From Cyanophora paradoxa (lineage: Eukaryota; Glaucocystophyceae; Cyanophorales; Cyanophoraceae): DNA of 64,000 nucleotides. Position numbers and translations under genes: made by a program. The notes beneath the pieces were generated by a model. The model searched no databases. It was not told the DNA's origin and saw only the letters and a list, made by a program, of their open reading frames with translations. Each line of letters starts with the position of its first letter. Position 1 is the stretch's first letter. Where the stretch lies: NCBI GenBank assembly GCA_004431415.1, contig QPMI01000499.1, positions 124,001 to 188,000 on the forward strand. Direction: 5' to 3'. Shown piece after piece: positions 23,601-40,200 of the stretch.

Positions 23601-26600
23601 CAGTGTAGATGCCATAGACTTGAACGTCATCGAGGTGGACCTCCGCACGAGTGGTCACAGTAGCTGGAATTGTTCGTACGGCCTTGAGAGAGTTGAAAGA
23701 TATAAAGTTCTCGGAGCCGATGGAGACGTAGACCTCAAACTGGTCGCCAACGGTCCAGGCAGCATCCGAGACAGTGACAGGGAAGACAATTTTAGCACCA
23801 AAATCCTTGAAGTTATCGTCCGAGGCAGCCAGAGCGGAATCTGTGAGAGCAAGAGCAACCACCCCCTTGCCAAGATGAAGTTCAGAGTTCAATGATGTAT
23901 CGGGAGAGAGTTCAGAGGACCAAGCTTTGATAGGTGCTCCATCACACATGCTCACACGGTACCTGCAAGCGAGATCAGTGACATCAGTAATACACTGTAC
24001 TATATGTCAACGCACTTGAATTTGAGGCCAGAGCCAAAGCTGCCATCTACATTGGCAGATGCAGCAGTTCCTGCAACAGTGATCTCGATGGTGTAAACAA
24101 GCACGACCGGGCCTTGGCAGCTTGGGTGAGTAAGATCGATGAGTGCAGCTGTGTTATTGAAAGTTCCCATCGTGAAAAGGTCCCGGCGGCCACGTCCAAT
24201 CGTCTGAGAGGGCGAGTTACAAAGTTCGATTCTGTATTCGTTGGAAAAAGCACCTGCTTCGGTGAACTGATCATGAACATTGTGCGAGATGCACGCAGGC
24301 CTGAATTCTGGCATCGGCTCTTGTGTGACACTGGGAGAGCCTGAATTGCAGCCGAGCCAGTGCCAAACGTTTGACTGGCCAGTGTTTTTGTAATGGCGTT
24401 GTTTGCATCGCCGTCAGTTGCAGTCTGCGGGTAATATGAGCGGTCCGACTGGCACAGGAAGTCCGGGTAGTTGAACTCTGGAAAAGGAACGATTTAAGAC
24501 CGTGGATAAGTGCATGCAGCCAAACTGCGGACCAGTGTAGAGCGTGAACGAGTACTCGGAGGAGCCTGTACGCTGCGGGTAGCGGTTGTCGCCACGGAGG
24601 CCAAAGATCCAGTCCTGCCGAGAAAAGAAGACGATGAGCTTGATACATTCAAACAGAAAAAGACAAAAACACCTTGCAGTTGTAGTACAGGCCGTAATCC
24701 AAGCCTGTCTGTGGTGGATTTGTTGCGTTGGGCGTTCCTGCAAAGCTGGACAGTGCAATGAAGTCGCTCGGGGCGTATTCAGCATAATTCAGGCCCGTTG
24801 CATCAGAGCTAGGTGCGTAGCTGTAACTGTACGGATAAACGTCCGCCTCGAAGGGCTGGTACAGCAGCTTGACAGCGTCACCTTGCGCAACTCCAATGCT
24901 GACTTGAGAGAACGTGGGCAGCGAGGCAGTGGCACTCGTGCCGCTGATCGTGCTCGTGTAAGGGGCGCAGTTGCGGGCAACCGAGTACTGAGGAACGTCG
25001 ATCGCCCACGGGTTGGACTCGCGCACACTCGTCTGGTTGTACAGGGTGCTGGCAGGGAGGGCCGCGTTGCTCTGCACGAGCATGTCGAGGTTGTCATCGA
25101 TGGTGTACGCAAAGACGCGGAGGTTGACGGTGCTGTACTCGGGAGTCATCGTATAGTACGCCCAGAGGTTCTGGCCGACCGAACCACCGATCTGGACGCC
25201 ACAGCAGCCTGGATTCACAGGGCAGGACTTGTAGTTGAACGTCTTGATGGGGCTGACCATGGGGCAGCCAGCGAACCAGCGCCAATTGCCTGTAGCAACT
25301 GTAGTACCAACTGCATAACTTGATGTGACAGATGCGGTGATTGCGTGGGTGACTGTGACAATCTGGGAAGAATTGATCGTCGTTACACGAAAGACGTCGA
25401 ACTTGTTGAAAGAGCTCGACGACGAGATCATGATGGACATGGGGAGGGTTGCAGTTGTCCAGCTCGGATTCGCGGCGGATGCAGACAGCTCCATTATTCC
25501 ATTGCCAACCATAGTCGAGTCAGTCAAGGAGGTGGCAGCTGTGAAGGAGTTTACTGAAAGCGTGCCCAAGCCCGTTATGAGGTCCAGGCAGCGGCCAGTG
25601 TTGTAGCAGACGGGGTTGGTCTTGAGCTGGGATCCGGTGGTCGTGCCAGGAACGGGCACAGCCAGCGCCTTGCCCATCACAGGTGTCGTGTAGGAGAAGA
25701 CGGCGCACCCTCCACTGACTCCGTCGAATGTACCATCAGCGTTCGCGGCGGCATCGAAATCGGATGTCAACGTCAGTGGAGGAGTCACGTCGGCCACAGT
25801 GCAGATGGAAGAGAGGGGAGTCTCGATCGCTGTTGAAGTGCCCATGGGAGAAGCCGTGCCGGGGATAGACATGTTAGCCGCGTTGCTGGGGAGGATGGGG
25901 GCGTCGAACGGCTTGTCAACGATAAGGACGCGGTCTGAAGTCACGTTGCGGATAGTGCGGGTCTGCGTGTACGTGACGCCGTCGATGACGATCTTCGCCG
26001 TGATCGAGTATCCAGGAAGGAGTTCGATAAGAAAAGGAGTGGCGATGGTGGGAGGAAGGATTCCGAAGACGGTCGTCGTGCCCAGGTAAAGCTTCGCGGT
26101 CGATATGGAGGACGTGAAGACGCTATCCGCGATGAAAGAGGTGTCGCTGGTGATCTGCTGGACGTACTTGACCTCCCGATTGTCGCCGATCATAAAAGGC
26201 CAGCCGATGCGGAGGTCGAGCCAGAACTCCGTGCCTGAGCCAGTAACCACGTTCGAGCCGGCGGTGACACTGACGGTGCCCTGAATGCGCATGATGTTGC
26301 CGAGGAACTGCGGGTTGGCGCCAGTCATGGGTGCGGACTCCGGGCATGAGCTGTAGCTCCAGGACGCGTACTTCGTAGAGTTGAACGACTGGCTGAAAGG
26401 CCGATCGACGGTGAAGCCCGTGGCCGAGACGCTGGTCACGTAGCGGACTTCGGTCTTGAGCGGATTAGTTGTAACACCGGTGTCACTATCGATGCCGCTC
26501 ACGCGCACAGCGTAGCCCGCATCCAGTATCCCCACCAACGACGTAGATGATACGACGAAGTTCGCGGTGTTCGTGCCGTCCAGGAAGAAAGACAGAAGTG

Positions 26601-26840
26601 CACCATCGGTCCGAGCATTGCCGACAGTGGGATCGCTGCCGCACCACCCGCAAGACGTATCGTACACGCAGGAAGCACAACTCTTGAAGTAGTCGCAGCC
26701 AGCAAAAGCTGCGGGAGGGGCAGCGTAAGATCAAGTTGGCGGGACACAGGCTGCTCAGCACGGGCCAGCCGGGGCGAACCTGGGGCTACGAGCGCAGTCA
26801 CCAGACACAGGGCGATGAGCCCCGCGTAGCTGGCCCTCAT
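20602..26840 (-). CDS. Large secreted PSI plus L-type lectin-domain protein
   Basis: Extracellular or cell-surface protein, not recognised as a named gene. ATG at 26840 gives a signal peptide (MRASYAGLIALCLVTALV...ARA). Directly after is a Cys-rich PSI-like module (CDYFKSCASCVYDTSCGWC, about 26640-26690). A long open exon (to about 24670) follows, rich in Thr/Ser/Val with NxT/S sites and GCCGVQIGG. More beta-type exons follow (22900-24310). The C-terminal part is an L-type lectin-like fold: GNGIAFVLHDD (about 22760), GLAVELDVYYDQ, WWINATEIISNQDNHLGVFL, GLVHTIKLQYFDGF, and SYIGFTGSTGYIHYTQEVLN ahead of WSFC (about 20880-20970), matching the GFSASTG...HEVLSWSF end of legume-type lectins. Carbohydrate binding is inferred. 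The last stop is uncertain: the frame stays open to 20602, but the protein could end nearer 20800. Confidence 0.66.
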
Positions 26841-27151
26841 CGCTGCGAGGCTGCTGCTAGGGTGCGGCCGGAGCCTTGCAAGAGTCCCGCGGCCCCCCAA
26901 AAGCGAGCTGGCGATGCCTGTACTTGTTGCCGATGCTTCACTCACGCTGCTGGTGACGACAAGCTGATCGTTCGTGCCGCCCGCGATGAGACCGCGCTTG
27001 CCAACACAGACTTGCCCAATGCCTGCTCCGCTGGGGTACTGCGAATATCAACTCAGCGACCGGATTTGGCTGGCGAGCACGAAGCAACAAGGGACCGCAC
27101 ACCGCGCGCGCGCCGGGGTCAGCAGGAGTCAGGGCGGCAATCCAGAGCTGC
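26841..27151. promoter_or_regulatory. Divergent promoter region, lectin protein / ARM protein
   Basis: 311 bp between two divergent starts. Nothing recognisable apart from short GC-rich palindromes. Confidence 0.35.
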
Positions 27152-30100
27152 ATGAGCGACTCCGGTGCGCGTTCGCGGCTCTTCCTCCTGTGCTGGCGCA
27201 GCGGGCCCTAGCTAACGCTGTTTCCCCCATATGCAGAGGAAGCAGCAGGCAACTGGGTGGAAGCGAAGAACGGAGCCAGCGAGCAGCTTGTGAGGAAGAG
27301 CCTGGCCAAGAAGCGCGAGGAGGCCGGGATGGGCGACGAGGACGACGTCGGCTACGGCGACGACTTTGAGGACGATGACGCGCACAAGGTGTGGTTATGC
27401 TCGTAGTGCCAGTGCAGGCAGCATGGCCGGCAAAGGGCTCGAACTGTCCTGCGTATACGCATGACAGCAGCTGACGCGGCGGAGCAGCCACACGGCGACG
27501 TCGGGGGCGCGCCGGATGCGATGGACCTGAAGCAGGTTCGAGGCGCTGCGCGCGCTGACGCATGCGCTGCTCACTGCCCCGCAGCTCATCGTCCTGGCCG
27601 GGAGCGACGACGTGAACGCGCAGCGCGACGCGGCGGCTGGCTTCCGGGACCTGTCGCTGGACGGTGCGGGTTGCCACATCCTGTTCAGAGTCGCCCTACC
27701 TCACGCGCCGCCGGCAGACGAGATGGAGATCCGTATCGTGCAGGAGGGCGGCCTGCGGCCGATCATTAGCCTCGCGGGCTCGCCGGACGTGGAAGTGCAG
27801 CGGCAGGCGGCGGGCGCGCTGCGCAACATCTCGGTGAACAGCGAGAACCAGGTCAAGATCGCGTCCGAGGGCGGCCTGACGGTCCTCCTCCGCCTCGCCT
27901 CCTCGCCGGACATCGAGGTCCAGCAGAACGCGGCGGCCACGGTGAGGGCGCGAAGCAGACGCAATGCGTGCGCGTGCGCTCGCTGAGCGGCCGGCCCGCA
28001 GATCCGCAACCTTTCCGTGAACCCCGAGAACCAAGTCAGCATCGTGAAGTCGGGTGCGTGCTGGAAGCGCCTGCTCCGCTCCACCGCCGCCGTGCCGAGC
28101 CGATCCGCCCGCGCAGGCGGCATCGCACCGCTGGTGGCGCTGGCGCAGTCTCCCGACCTGGAGGTCCAGAAGCACTCAACGGCGGCGCTGCTGAACCTGA
28201 GCGTCTCGAGCGGCAACCGGCGGGCGATGGTCGAGCAGGGCGCCTACGACGTCCTGTTGGCACTGCAGAAGACTGGGGACCCGGAGGTCGTGCGCTACGC
28301 GCAGGGCGCGACGCGCAACCTGGCGAGCGAGGCGGCGGGCATGGGCGGGGGCAGCAAGCCGCCGTCGGTCACGGCTGCGCGGCAGGGGGCGCCCGCCCCG
28401 GCGCCGGCGGGCCCGCCCCCAAAGCAGGCCCCGGACCTCATGATCCGGGCGGTGCCCATGCAGCCGAGCGGGGGGTACAAGCCGCCCTCGGCGGACGGCG
28501 GGGAGTCGGCGGCGGGCGGGGCCGGCGGCAGCGGCGAGGTGGAGAGGCTCAGGCTGGCGAACGCGCAGCTCCGGTCGCAGCTGAAGGAGCTGAACCGGCT
28601 CCTGGACGACGCGCTGCGGCGCAAGGCGGGCGCCGCCGGCGGCGGCGGCGGGGACAAGCCGGACCAGCTTCGGGCGCTCGTGCAGGGTGCGATAACAGCT
28701 AAGCGTAGCTCGCCACTCCTCGTATCTTTACGCCCGCCCCGCTCGCCCCGCAGCCAAGGACAAGGACCTCGCGAAGCTGCGGAAGAAGGTCGAGGTCCTC
28801 TCGAAGGCGAACGAGAACTACAGGAAGCAGGTGGAGGGCAGCCCGGAGTTCGACCGCGTCTCCGAGCTCGAGAACGCGCTGGCGCTCAAGGAGCGCGAGC
28901 TGCGGGCCGCCACGGAGAAGCTCCGGGACCTCGACCGCCTCCAGAAGAAGCAGGAGCGGGAGCTGAACAAGGTGGACCCGGCCAAGGCGGAGGAGGCGCA
29001 GAAAGACAAGGCCCGCCAGTTCATGGAGGAGATACGCGCCCTGAAGGTCAGAGGGCCGCGGAATATTCCTCCACCGGGCCCGCCCGCCCGCCCGCTCGCG
29101 TGACGCCCCCAGCAGAAACGGCTCCAGGAGCAGCGGGACAAGAGCGACCGGGACGACAAGGCGGCGCTGGAGCAGCAGGAGAAGTTCATCGCCATGCAGC
29201 AGCTCGTGCGGGAGCTCGAGGGGAAGCTCAAGAAGAAGCGCGGCGCCGGCGGCGACGAGGCGGCCGAGAAGCTCGCGGAGGCGCAGGGCAAGATGGCCGA
29301 GATGGAGCAGAAGATCGTCGTGCTCTCCAAGGCGAAGGAGGCGGCGGACAAGAAGGCGGGGTCGGTCGCGCGCCAGCACAAGGAGGAGCTGGAGCGCCTC
29401 CGGCTGGAGATCGAGCACCTGAACTCGGAGGTGAAGGAAAAGGACGCGAAGATCCAGGCGCTCGAGCTGCAGATCCAGCTCCGGCGCATGGGCTCGCGCG
29501 CCCCGCAGGCCAAGGAGTCCCGCCTCAAGCAGCCCGAGGCCGGCGTCGCCAAGCTCCCGGGCACCGTCGAGTCCCCCGGTTCGTGTTCGAATCCCCGCCG
29601 TTCTTTTCTGAGGTCGCTGACCTTCGCTCGCGGCAGACGTGTCGAAGCCGCCGCCGCCGCCCGCGGCCGCCGCGCGGCGCTCGGTGGAATCGATCCTGAG
29701 CCACCGGACGGCCGTCGAGATGATGGACGAGCCGTCTCCGCCGCCCCGCGCCCACGCCCCGGCGCACGCGCCCGTCGCCGCGCCCCCTCCACGCAGCGAG
29801 CCGCCCCCCTCTGCCGAGCCGCGCTCCTCCCTCCCGCCCCGCTCCCTCTCCAAATCCTCCATCGACGCCGCCCCGGCCCCCGCACCCGCACCCGCACCCG
29901 CACCCGCCCCCGCGTCCAAGCCCTCCTCCGCCGCCGCGGCCCCGGCGCCCCGCCCGCCCCGACGCCGCCCTCCCGAGGAGCCGGCCGCCGCGGCGGTCGA
30001 GGAGCCGGGGTACAAGGACGATTTCGTGGCTGACGAGGAGGTCGCGTCGCCGGTCGCGGCGGCCGCGCCGCCCTCGCCGCCGCCGGCCCGCGCCGAGGCC

Positions 30101-30528
30101 TCCTCGAGCCTGCGTGACTCGTTCGGCGTGCCGGACGTGAGCCGCACCAAGGTCAGCAGCCGCGGGCAGTCCAGAGAGCGCGGCGGTGAGCTCTGCCCCG
30201 TCCTTCCTGTACCCTTCCTCCTCGGGTCTGATCGGCGTACCCCGCGACAGACGAGGCGATCTCGCGGCCCGAGGTGGTGTCTGTGCAGAAGGAGGAGGAG
30301 GCGGGGGAGGCGGTCGTCGAGAAAATCGTATCGTCCAACATCCGGGACCCGACGCCGAGCTCGCGCGAGGGCGCCGGAGGCGGCGACGCCCCCGCGCGGG
30401 AGGCGTCGGCGCCGGCGTCGGAGGCGCCGCTGGACGACGGGCCGCCGAAGGAGGACGCGACCGACGACGGCGTGAAGAAGCCGGCGCCGCTGAAGCCCGG
30501 GTTCGCGCGCAAGAAGAGCAACTGGTAG
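27152..30528 (+). CDS. Armadillo-repeat and coiled-coil protein
   Basis: Function unknown. A 13-nt first exon (27152-27164, M-S-D-S plus one base) joins in phase to EEAAGNWVEAKNGASEQLV and an acidic stretch (DEDDVGYGDDFEDDD). Armadillo repeats follow: VNAQRDAAAGFRDLSLD, VQEGGLRPIISLAGSPDVEV then QAAGALRNISVNSENQVKI, ASEGGLTVLLRLASSPDIEV, IRNLSVNPENQVSI, GGIAPLVALAQSPDLEV, and LLALQKTGDPEVVRYAQGAT. The second half is a Pro/Ala linker, then long coiled coil (28550-29530; LRSQLKELNRLLDDALRRK, KEELERLRLEIEHLNSEVKE), a Pro/Ala-rich region (29640-30010) and a tail ending KPGFARKKSNW at 30528. The ARM plus coiled-coil layout suggests a scaffold. The tiny first exon is supported only by phase matching. 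Confidence 0.72.
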
Positions 30529-31216
30529 GCGCTAGAGTGCGATCATCGGACCAGGCAGACGCTGAGAGGGCCCGCGGTGTACTGTACCGCTGTAGAGATC
30601 TCGAATATACAGACAGTTCAGGTTGGGATCGAGTGGCAAAACTACGAGGTCGGGCACGTCATGCCACGGTGATCCGATGATAGTTAAGATCTAATCATTT
30701 TCCGGAATTCGAACTTGAACCCCCACATGCGCGTGCACTGTGTCGGCCCGCGCCCGATCGCGCTAGACCCGGCGACTTTCGCGCACCCTCGATCTTCCGG
30801 CCCAACCGCAGATCTACTAGGCTAGACTCAGGCTCCAACAGCTGTCGCAGTGCAGCTCGCGCCCTTTCCCCTTCCTGATCCACTGGGCTAGATCTAGAGC
30901 TCTAGCGCCTGTGCAGCTGGCACATTGAACTGGAAGAGCGAGTTTGGTTCAATTGGAAAAAGTACTCAGGGTATCAGAATCTGCTCTGGGTATCACTGTA
31001 ATCATGGATCGACTGATCTAAATTGCACTACTGTCTAGCTCCATCGGACTATTTCGGAATCAAATGAAATCAAAGTGAAAGAAATTTAAATGGGAGCTGA
31101 CACTTGATCAGGAAAATCGACTGCAAAAAATGGAACACTGCGAAAACGTGCGAGGCGGTGGCCGCCGCCGGGCCTCGCCTGTACAGCTCCAGGATTTTGA
31201 TCGCACGGCGTCGCCA

Positions 31217-31220
<4 letters not shown>
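30529..31220. other. Convergent intergenic region, nothing seen
   Basis: 692 bp between the stops of the ARM gene and GDH copy 1, with moderately AT-richer patches near 30940-31130. No gene, repeat or RNA is recognised. Confidence 0.4.
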
Positions 31221-33025
<1,805 letters not shown>

Positions 33026-34687
33026 CTTCGCGACTTGTTTCGGTCGTGCTGGACGGAACGCGAATGAGCCGAGGACGGCCTGGACGTGCTCGGATAAGAC
33101 GCGCTCGTGACGCCTGTGACGGGGCGCGCGGCCCTTCGAAAAACAATTGGCCGGGTACTCCGTGTTTGGGGGCCGCTGCCTCCTGCCCTCTGCACAGGCT
33201 CTGCATCAACGCCCATGCGCATGCACTCCACGCAATCAAGGCCAGCGCCTCGGCCGTTGAGCTCCCTGCGCCAGCGCGCCGGCCGCGCGCGCACGCATGC
33301 AGTTCGGCAGCCAGGCTCAGCGTGCCTCGGCCTCTTCCGCGCGTTGAACGTTTTTAACGCTCCTTCAGGCTGAACTGCAGTGCCAATGCGCCGCCGCAGC
33401 TTGCCGATGGGTCCGCGCCGGCGCGCGCCAGCCGCGTAACGCATGAGATCGCGGCCAGAAGCGGCGCGGCCTCGGCCTCGGCGTCGGTGTGTTTTGAGCG
33501 CTCCCTCCCCGCGAGCTGCCCGCGCTAGCGCGCGCTGGCGGCCGCGACCGCCAGGCGTAACGTTAACGTTAACGCATGTATAGCAGGTTGCTGTTCGCCC
33601 CCACCTGGCTCACGCTCTAAGTCCCCCCCCCCTCCCCCCCGTCCCTCACCACTGCCCCTCGCCCTCCCGCACCGTACCCCCCGCTCCTCCCTCCACCCCC
33701 GGCCAACACCCCCCGACCCTCTGAGCCCGGCGGCTCCACCAGGCCCGCTCTCGGACAAGCGCGCCCCCAGACCCGCACCCGCCGTGCCGGCGACACGGCG
33801 GGCCATATTGTAGCGTGTACAGAGTGGTTTAGATTATAGAGCGCCTTCCCGGAGGGTCTAGCTAACTAGGCCTAGGCATAGTCCCAGCTGCAGCTCACTT
33901 CGTCGTCCCGATCTCTGCTCCATCCTCTTGCCCTCAGGTGACTGTCACTCTTTTCCCCACGTAGGATCCTCTTTGTTCTGCAGCGCTAGACCTAGTCCCC
34001 GGGGTAGTCTCTCCAGCTATTTCCACATCCGAGCTCCGCCCGGTCCGATGTCCGAAAGGCTTAGTCCCGTAGGCGTGTCTTTTACATACTCTTCTTCTTC
34101 TTCAGTCCCGTAGGCTCATCTCTCGACTTGACACAGATGGACACCTCAGTTGTATTTCTAGCCATTTAGATTTGTCTCGGTGTGTGTGAATTCATTTATA
34201 CTGGCTCACGCTCTCTAAGGCTAGCGCTGTATACGTACACGAGTAGTCAGCTGGATCCGAAACCTTCGAACCTTTCGTTCATTTTTTATCGTTCCTAAAG
34301 CACAGCATACGATGTTCCTCGGTAGTATCTATAGCTAGCTATAGTTGGAGAGATGTAGACTGTGCTGCAGACTGCAGTCCACAACTTGGCAAGCGCTCGA
34401 GCTCACTGAGTCAATTCAAATCCAAAGCTTGCTTAAAGAGCTTGAATACTAGATAGTTGGCACTACGTATACGGCAGTGCAATTAGTAATGGGCACGCCG
34501 CGGCGCGGCCTTCATGGCACTACTTTCCCCATCATGCATATGGGCCTTCATATGCATGGCACCACGTCGGCCCCTGGCCTTGAGCTCGATCGCGAGCCGC
34601 AGTGATTCATGAGCTCGAGCTCGCGATCGATCGATATAGAGCGTGTGAGAGGCTCATGCTCTGATGATCAGCCGTCCATCGATATCA

Positions 34688-34731
34688 AACCGTCGACGTC
34701 CGACCGTTCGCCAAGTCGGACGTCGACGGTT
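34688..34731. repeat. Perfect 17-bp inverted repeat with 10-nt loop
   Basis: Arms 34688-34704 and 34715-34731 are exact reverse complements rich in GTCGAC/GACGTC. The loop CGTTCGCCAA has an 11-nt word (CGTTCGCCAAG) repeated at about 34765. Lies about 230 bp upstream of GDH copy 2; could be an operator or a cruciform. Confidence 0.8.
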
Positions 34732-34803
34732 GACGTCGACATTGCCGACTCTCAGCGAGTCGTCGTTCGCCAAGTGTACATGTGCATGCATATGCAGCTC
34801 ACT

Positions 34804-34881
34804 GAAGGGACGCGACGCCGTCACAGGCCGTCCAAATCACACCGTACCCATCGAAGGGACGCGACGCCGTCACAGGCCGTC
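34804..34881. repeat. 29-bp direct repeat, two copies
   Basis: Identical 29-nt units at 34804-34832 and 34853-34881 (start GAAGGGACGCG, end AGGCCGTC), 49 bp apart, 84-161 bp upstream of the GDH copy 2 start codon. Position suggests promoter elements; absent from the equivalent position of copy 1. Confidence 0.8.
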
Positions 34882-34964
34882 AGCTCGCTTGCTCGCCGCG
34901 CTCCCCGCACAGTCCCTGGGCGTAGGTTCGCGGTTCCAACCAGCGTCCGTCAGCCAGCAGCACG

Positions 34965-36770
<1,806 letters not shown>

Positions 36771-36774
<4 letters not shown>

Positions 36775-37201
36775 CGTCCACGTCAGCATCCCGGCCCCGC
36801 TCTTTCAGGCTAGTCGTGCCTCCATTGCGCGGGAGGATTGCTCGTGCACAGTATACAGTATACGTAGAACTTTTTTTGCTGCTTTCCTCTTTCAAACTTG
36901 CAGCCGCAGTTAGTCTTTCCTCCTTTCCTGCTTCGTTTTTGCCAGTCAGAGGCGACAGACATACAGCAAATGTTAATGTTTTGAGTCGCCAAAAATATAA
37001 ACAGGTGAATGTCCAGCTCGCTCTGCGAAATTCGCCTTTGGGCCATGGGACTTCTGGCGGGCGAGTCGAGGGTACAGGTCGGGATTATGATTCTTAGTGC
37101 CGACTAGATCTTTTGAAATAGAATGTCACATAACATACATCTGCATGCAATGGCGAATACATGTACAGGACACGAGCTAGCAAGGGTCGTTCGTTTGTGC
37201 C
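36771..37201. other. Convergent intergenic region, nothing seen
   Basis: 431 bp between the stops of GDH copy 2 and PI3K copy 1. AT-richer than the genes, as expected of 3' ends; no clear feature. Confidence 0.4.
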
Positions 37202-40200
37202 TTATTTGTTGCGGGTGGCGGAGAGCTTGACAAGGTGGCACCAGTTGTAGAACTGGGCGCGCAGGTTGCTCAGCGACTCCTCGATCTTCCCCTTGAAGTG
37301 CTGCCGCACCGCCTCCTCGCCCTCCAGCTCCGGCACGAACCGCTCGTAGATGCTTCGCACCGCCCGCCGCCCGTGCAGCTGCCGCGCGGGCCAAGTAAGC
37401 CGGGCGGGCGCGCCGAGCAGGGGTATAGGTCTAGAAGGAAGTGTTTGGCGCACGAGCATGCAGAGGTGGAGGATGAGGTTCCGGTGGCGCCGCAGGATGA
37501 TGAAGGCGTCGCCGCAGAGCCGCACGAACCTGCGGCGGCCCCGCCCTGCTCAGAGGCGTCCGCGGGCGCGCGGAGCCGCGCGCTGGCCCGGCGGCCTCTC
37601 ACATTTCGTACACGGGGGCGCCCTCGCCGCCCATAACATGCCTGCAAGTGCGGCGGTCAAAGCTCTCATAACTAATAAGTCTAACCTTCAGCTCGAGATC
37701 GAGGGGCACAAGCGCACGCGTAGTCCGGGGTGAAGAGGAAGGGGGACGTCTCCTTGGGGATAAGGCCCCCCATCTTGGTCACGTGCCTGCCGGCCGGCTC
37801 AGGCGAGCTCAGGAGGGCGGGCGGGCGGATCGGAGGGGCGGAGGGGCGCACCCGAGGAAGCGGCCGAAGTCGATGTCTGAGGGGCCGGCGGCCGTTCCGT
37901 GAGGACGGGGAGCAGGGCGGAGGGGGCGGGGCGGGGCGGACGGAAGACGCGGCCGTCGGGGAAGAGCATGACGTTGTCGCTGTGGCGGTCGCAGAGCCCC
38001 AGCACGTACGTCCTGCCGCCCCCCCGCGTCAGGGCGGGGAGCAGGCCAGAGCTTAGAGCTCGAGGGCGGGCGCACGCGACGCAGTAGCCGGCGCAGGAGC
38101 GCGCGAAGTTCGCTTGGGCGACCTCGTAGGCTGGTGAGACAGGAATGAGAGGAGGTCCCGCAGAGCTGGGCGACGCGCGTTTCAGAACGGAGCAGGGGGT
38201 ACGCACGGACTTCGTTCTTGCGGATCAGCCAGTCGGCGATGACCTGCCGGAAGGGGTACCCCCAAATCAGCGGGAGAGTGGGGTACGGGGCGAGCCGAGC
38301 GGAAAAGGGAGGGGTACTTTCTCGCTGAAAGCCATGAGGGAGCCGCCGGCCTCCTCGAGGAGCTCCCCCTGGGGGTACGAGCGTCGGAGGGGGGGTACAT
38401 GATCGTTTGGAGATGCGGCGGCGCACGATTGTGTACGCCCCCTCGACGACTTCGATGACGCCCGCGCCGCGCGCCGTCGAGACGCACTGCGGTCCGGTGG
38501 CGGTGAGGAATTAGAAGCGGCGCACGTTCTCTGCGCTGCGCTTGGGCGCGCCTTGTAGGGGGTCATGAGGAGGTCGAGCCCTGCCGCCTTCCAGAGCTGC
38601 GGACGGGCGGGGCGGGCGTGAGGTGCGCGCGGGCGGGGGCGGGGCGAGCCGAGCAGGGGGCGGCCTGGGCGCGCCTTGTCCATGACGGAGATCATCTTGA
38701 GACAGAGCTCGTCGGTGCGGAGGTCCTGCCCCGCCTTGAAGATCGCCCGCAGGCGGCCCTCGCCCTCGCCCAGCGTCGGCGTCGGCGTGCGGCCGCCGCC
38801 CGGCGCGGGGCTCCGCGGGGCCCCGACGGCCGCCGTCCGCGGGTGCGCAAAGGCCGATGCCGAGGCGGAGGCTGAGGCTAAGGAAGAGGACGAGGCGGGG
38901 GCGGAGGAGGGGCGGAGGGGAGCGCCTCGTCGGGGAGGGTGATGGTGAGGGGCACGGCGCCGAGGGCGGGGCCGGCGGGGGCGGCCGGGGCCGGCGGGGG
39001 CGAGGGCGGCGGGGGCGGCCGCCGCGTCCCGATGAACGTCAGCTCGTATGGGACCTGAGGGGCCCTGAGCCGGGGCGCTCTACAGCCGAGCTTGGGGTCT
39101 TAAATAGGCTCGAAGGTACAGGTCCCAAGCATAGAAGATAAAGCTACAGCTTGGGCGGCCGAGGCTTTGGCTTAGGTTGAGCGCGGGCAGTTGTAAAGCC
39201 CCATCGTGCTACAGCTTGGGCGCAGGCACAGGCTTAAGCGGCTGAGCTTAGGTTTGGCTGATTTTTTGGCTTAGGTTGAGCGGCTGATTTTTTGGCTTGG
39301 GTTGGGCGCGGGCGCACCTTGCCCGAGGAGTAGACCTTGCACTTGTCGCGGTCGATGGTCCGAACCTGCGCAGCCGCCGGAGTCAGACGAGAGAAGCTGA
39401 GCCAGAGCCAAGCGTCAAAGATCTAGATCGAGCTCAGCGCGCCTCGAAGAGGGGTCGGTGCTTAAGCTTACTCAAGCTTAAACTGCTAAGCGTCTATAAC
39501 GTAAGCTTGAGCTCGAGCTTAACAGAAGCTTAAACTTCAGAGCACTGATATGCGTTGGCCCCGCGCGCCTCGAAGAAGGGGTCGATGGGGAGGGTGAAGG
39601 TCTTGGGGAGGATGCCGAGCTCCTGCTTCTCCAGCACCTGCCCGCGGCCGCGTCAGGCACACAGGAGACCTTTGAGCCCGCGACAGTCCCCTAGGCCCCT
39701 AGGCGCCAAAGCGCGGCCGTGTGAGGCCGTGTGAGGCGCGAGGGTTTCTTTCGAGCGCTGCGCGCCCCCCGCGCCGGCTCGGCCCCTAGGCGCGAAGGCG
39801 CGATCCCTCGGAGCCCCGGGCAAGGCGAGGCAGCTCGCCTCGGTCTTGATGAGGGCCTTGAGGCGCTCCCGCCGCTGCCGCTTCTCGTCCCCCTGCGCGA
39901 TCGCGAGCGCGCCCCGCGTCAAAAAGAGGGTGGGCGAGTAGGAGTCGGTTCCCGTCCCTTATATATTAGAGCAGAGCACCCCCGTGCCCCCTTTTCCCTC
40001 ACGGTTCACGGGCGCGGCGCGCGCGGGGGCGCGGGCCGGCGCGCGGACCTTCATGTCGATGAGCTTGGTGGCGATGCCCCCCGCAATGTCCACAAGGGCA
40101 ATCTGGAGGGGCGGGTCACGACACCGGGCGCGGCAAACCGCGCTGCGCGCTCGCAGGATCCGGTTGCGTCTCTCTAAATGTATTAGTCTGCCGTCTCTCG

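Larger units (their letters stand above)
33026..34964. promoter_or_regulatory. Spacer between divergent GDH copies
   Basis: 1.94 kb with no supported gene. Contents: a C-homopolymer-rich tract (about 33618-33650), a TAACGTTAACGTTAACG repeat near 33558, CT-rich 33640-33790, a 17-bp perfect inverted repeat (34688-34731) and a 29-bp direct repeat (34804-34881). It must contain both GDH promoters. Open frames at 33046-33806 have no recognisable domain. Confidence 0.5.

Noticed and set aside
33525-33806. Open frame in the GDH spacer
   Set aside because: Low-complexity Gly/Arg from a C-rich tract, no similarity, and it crosses homopolymers.
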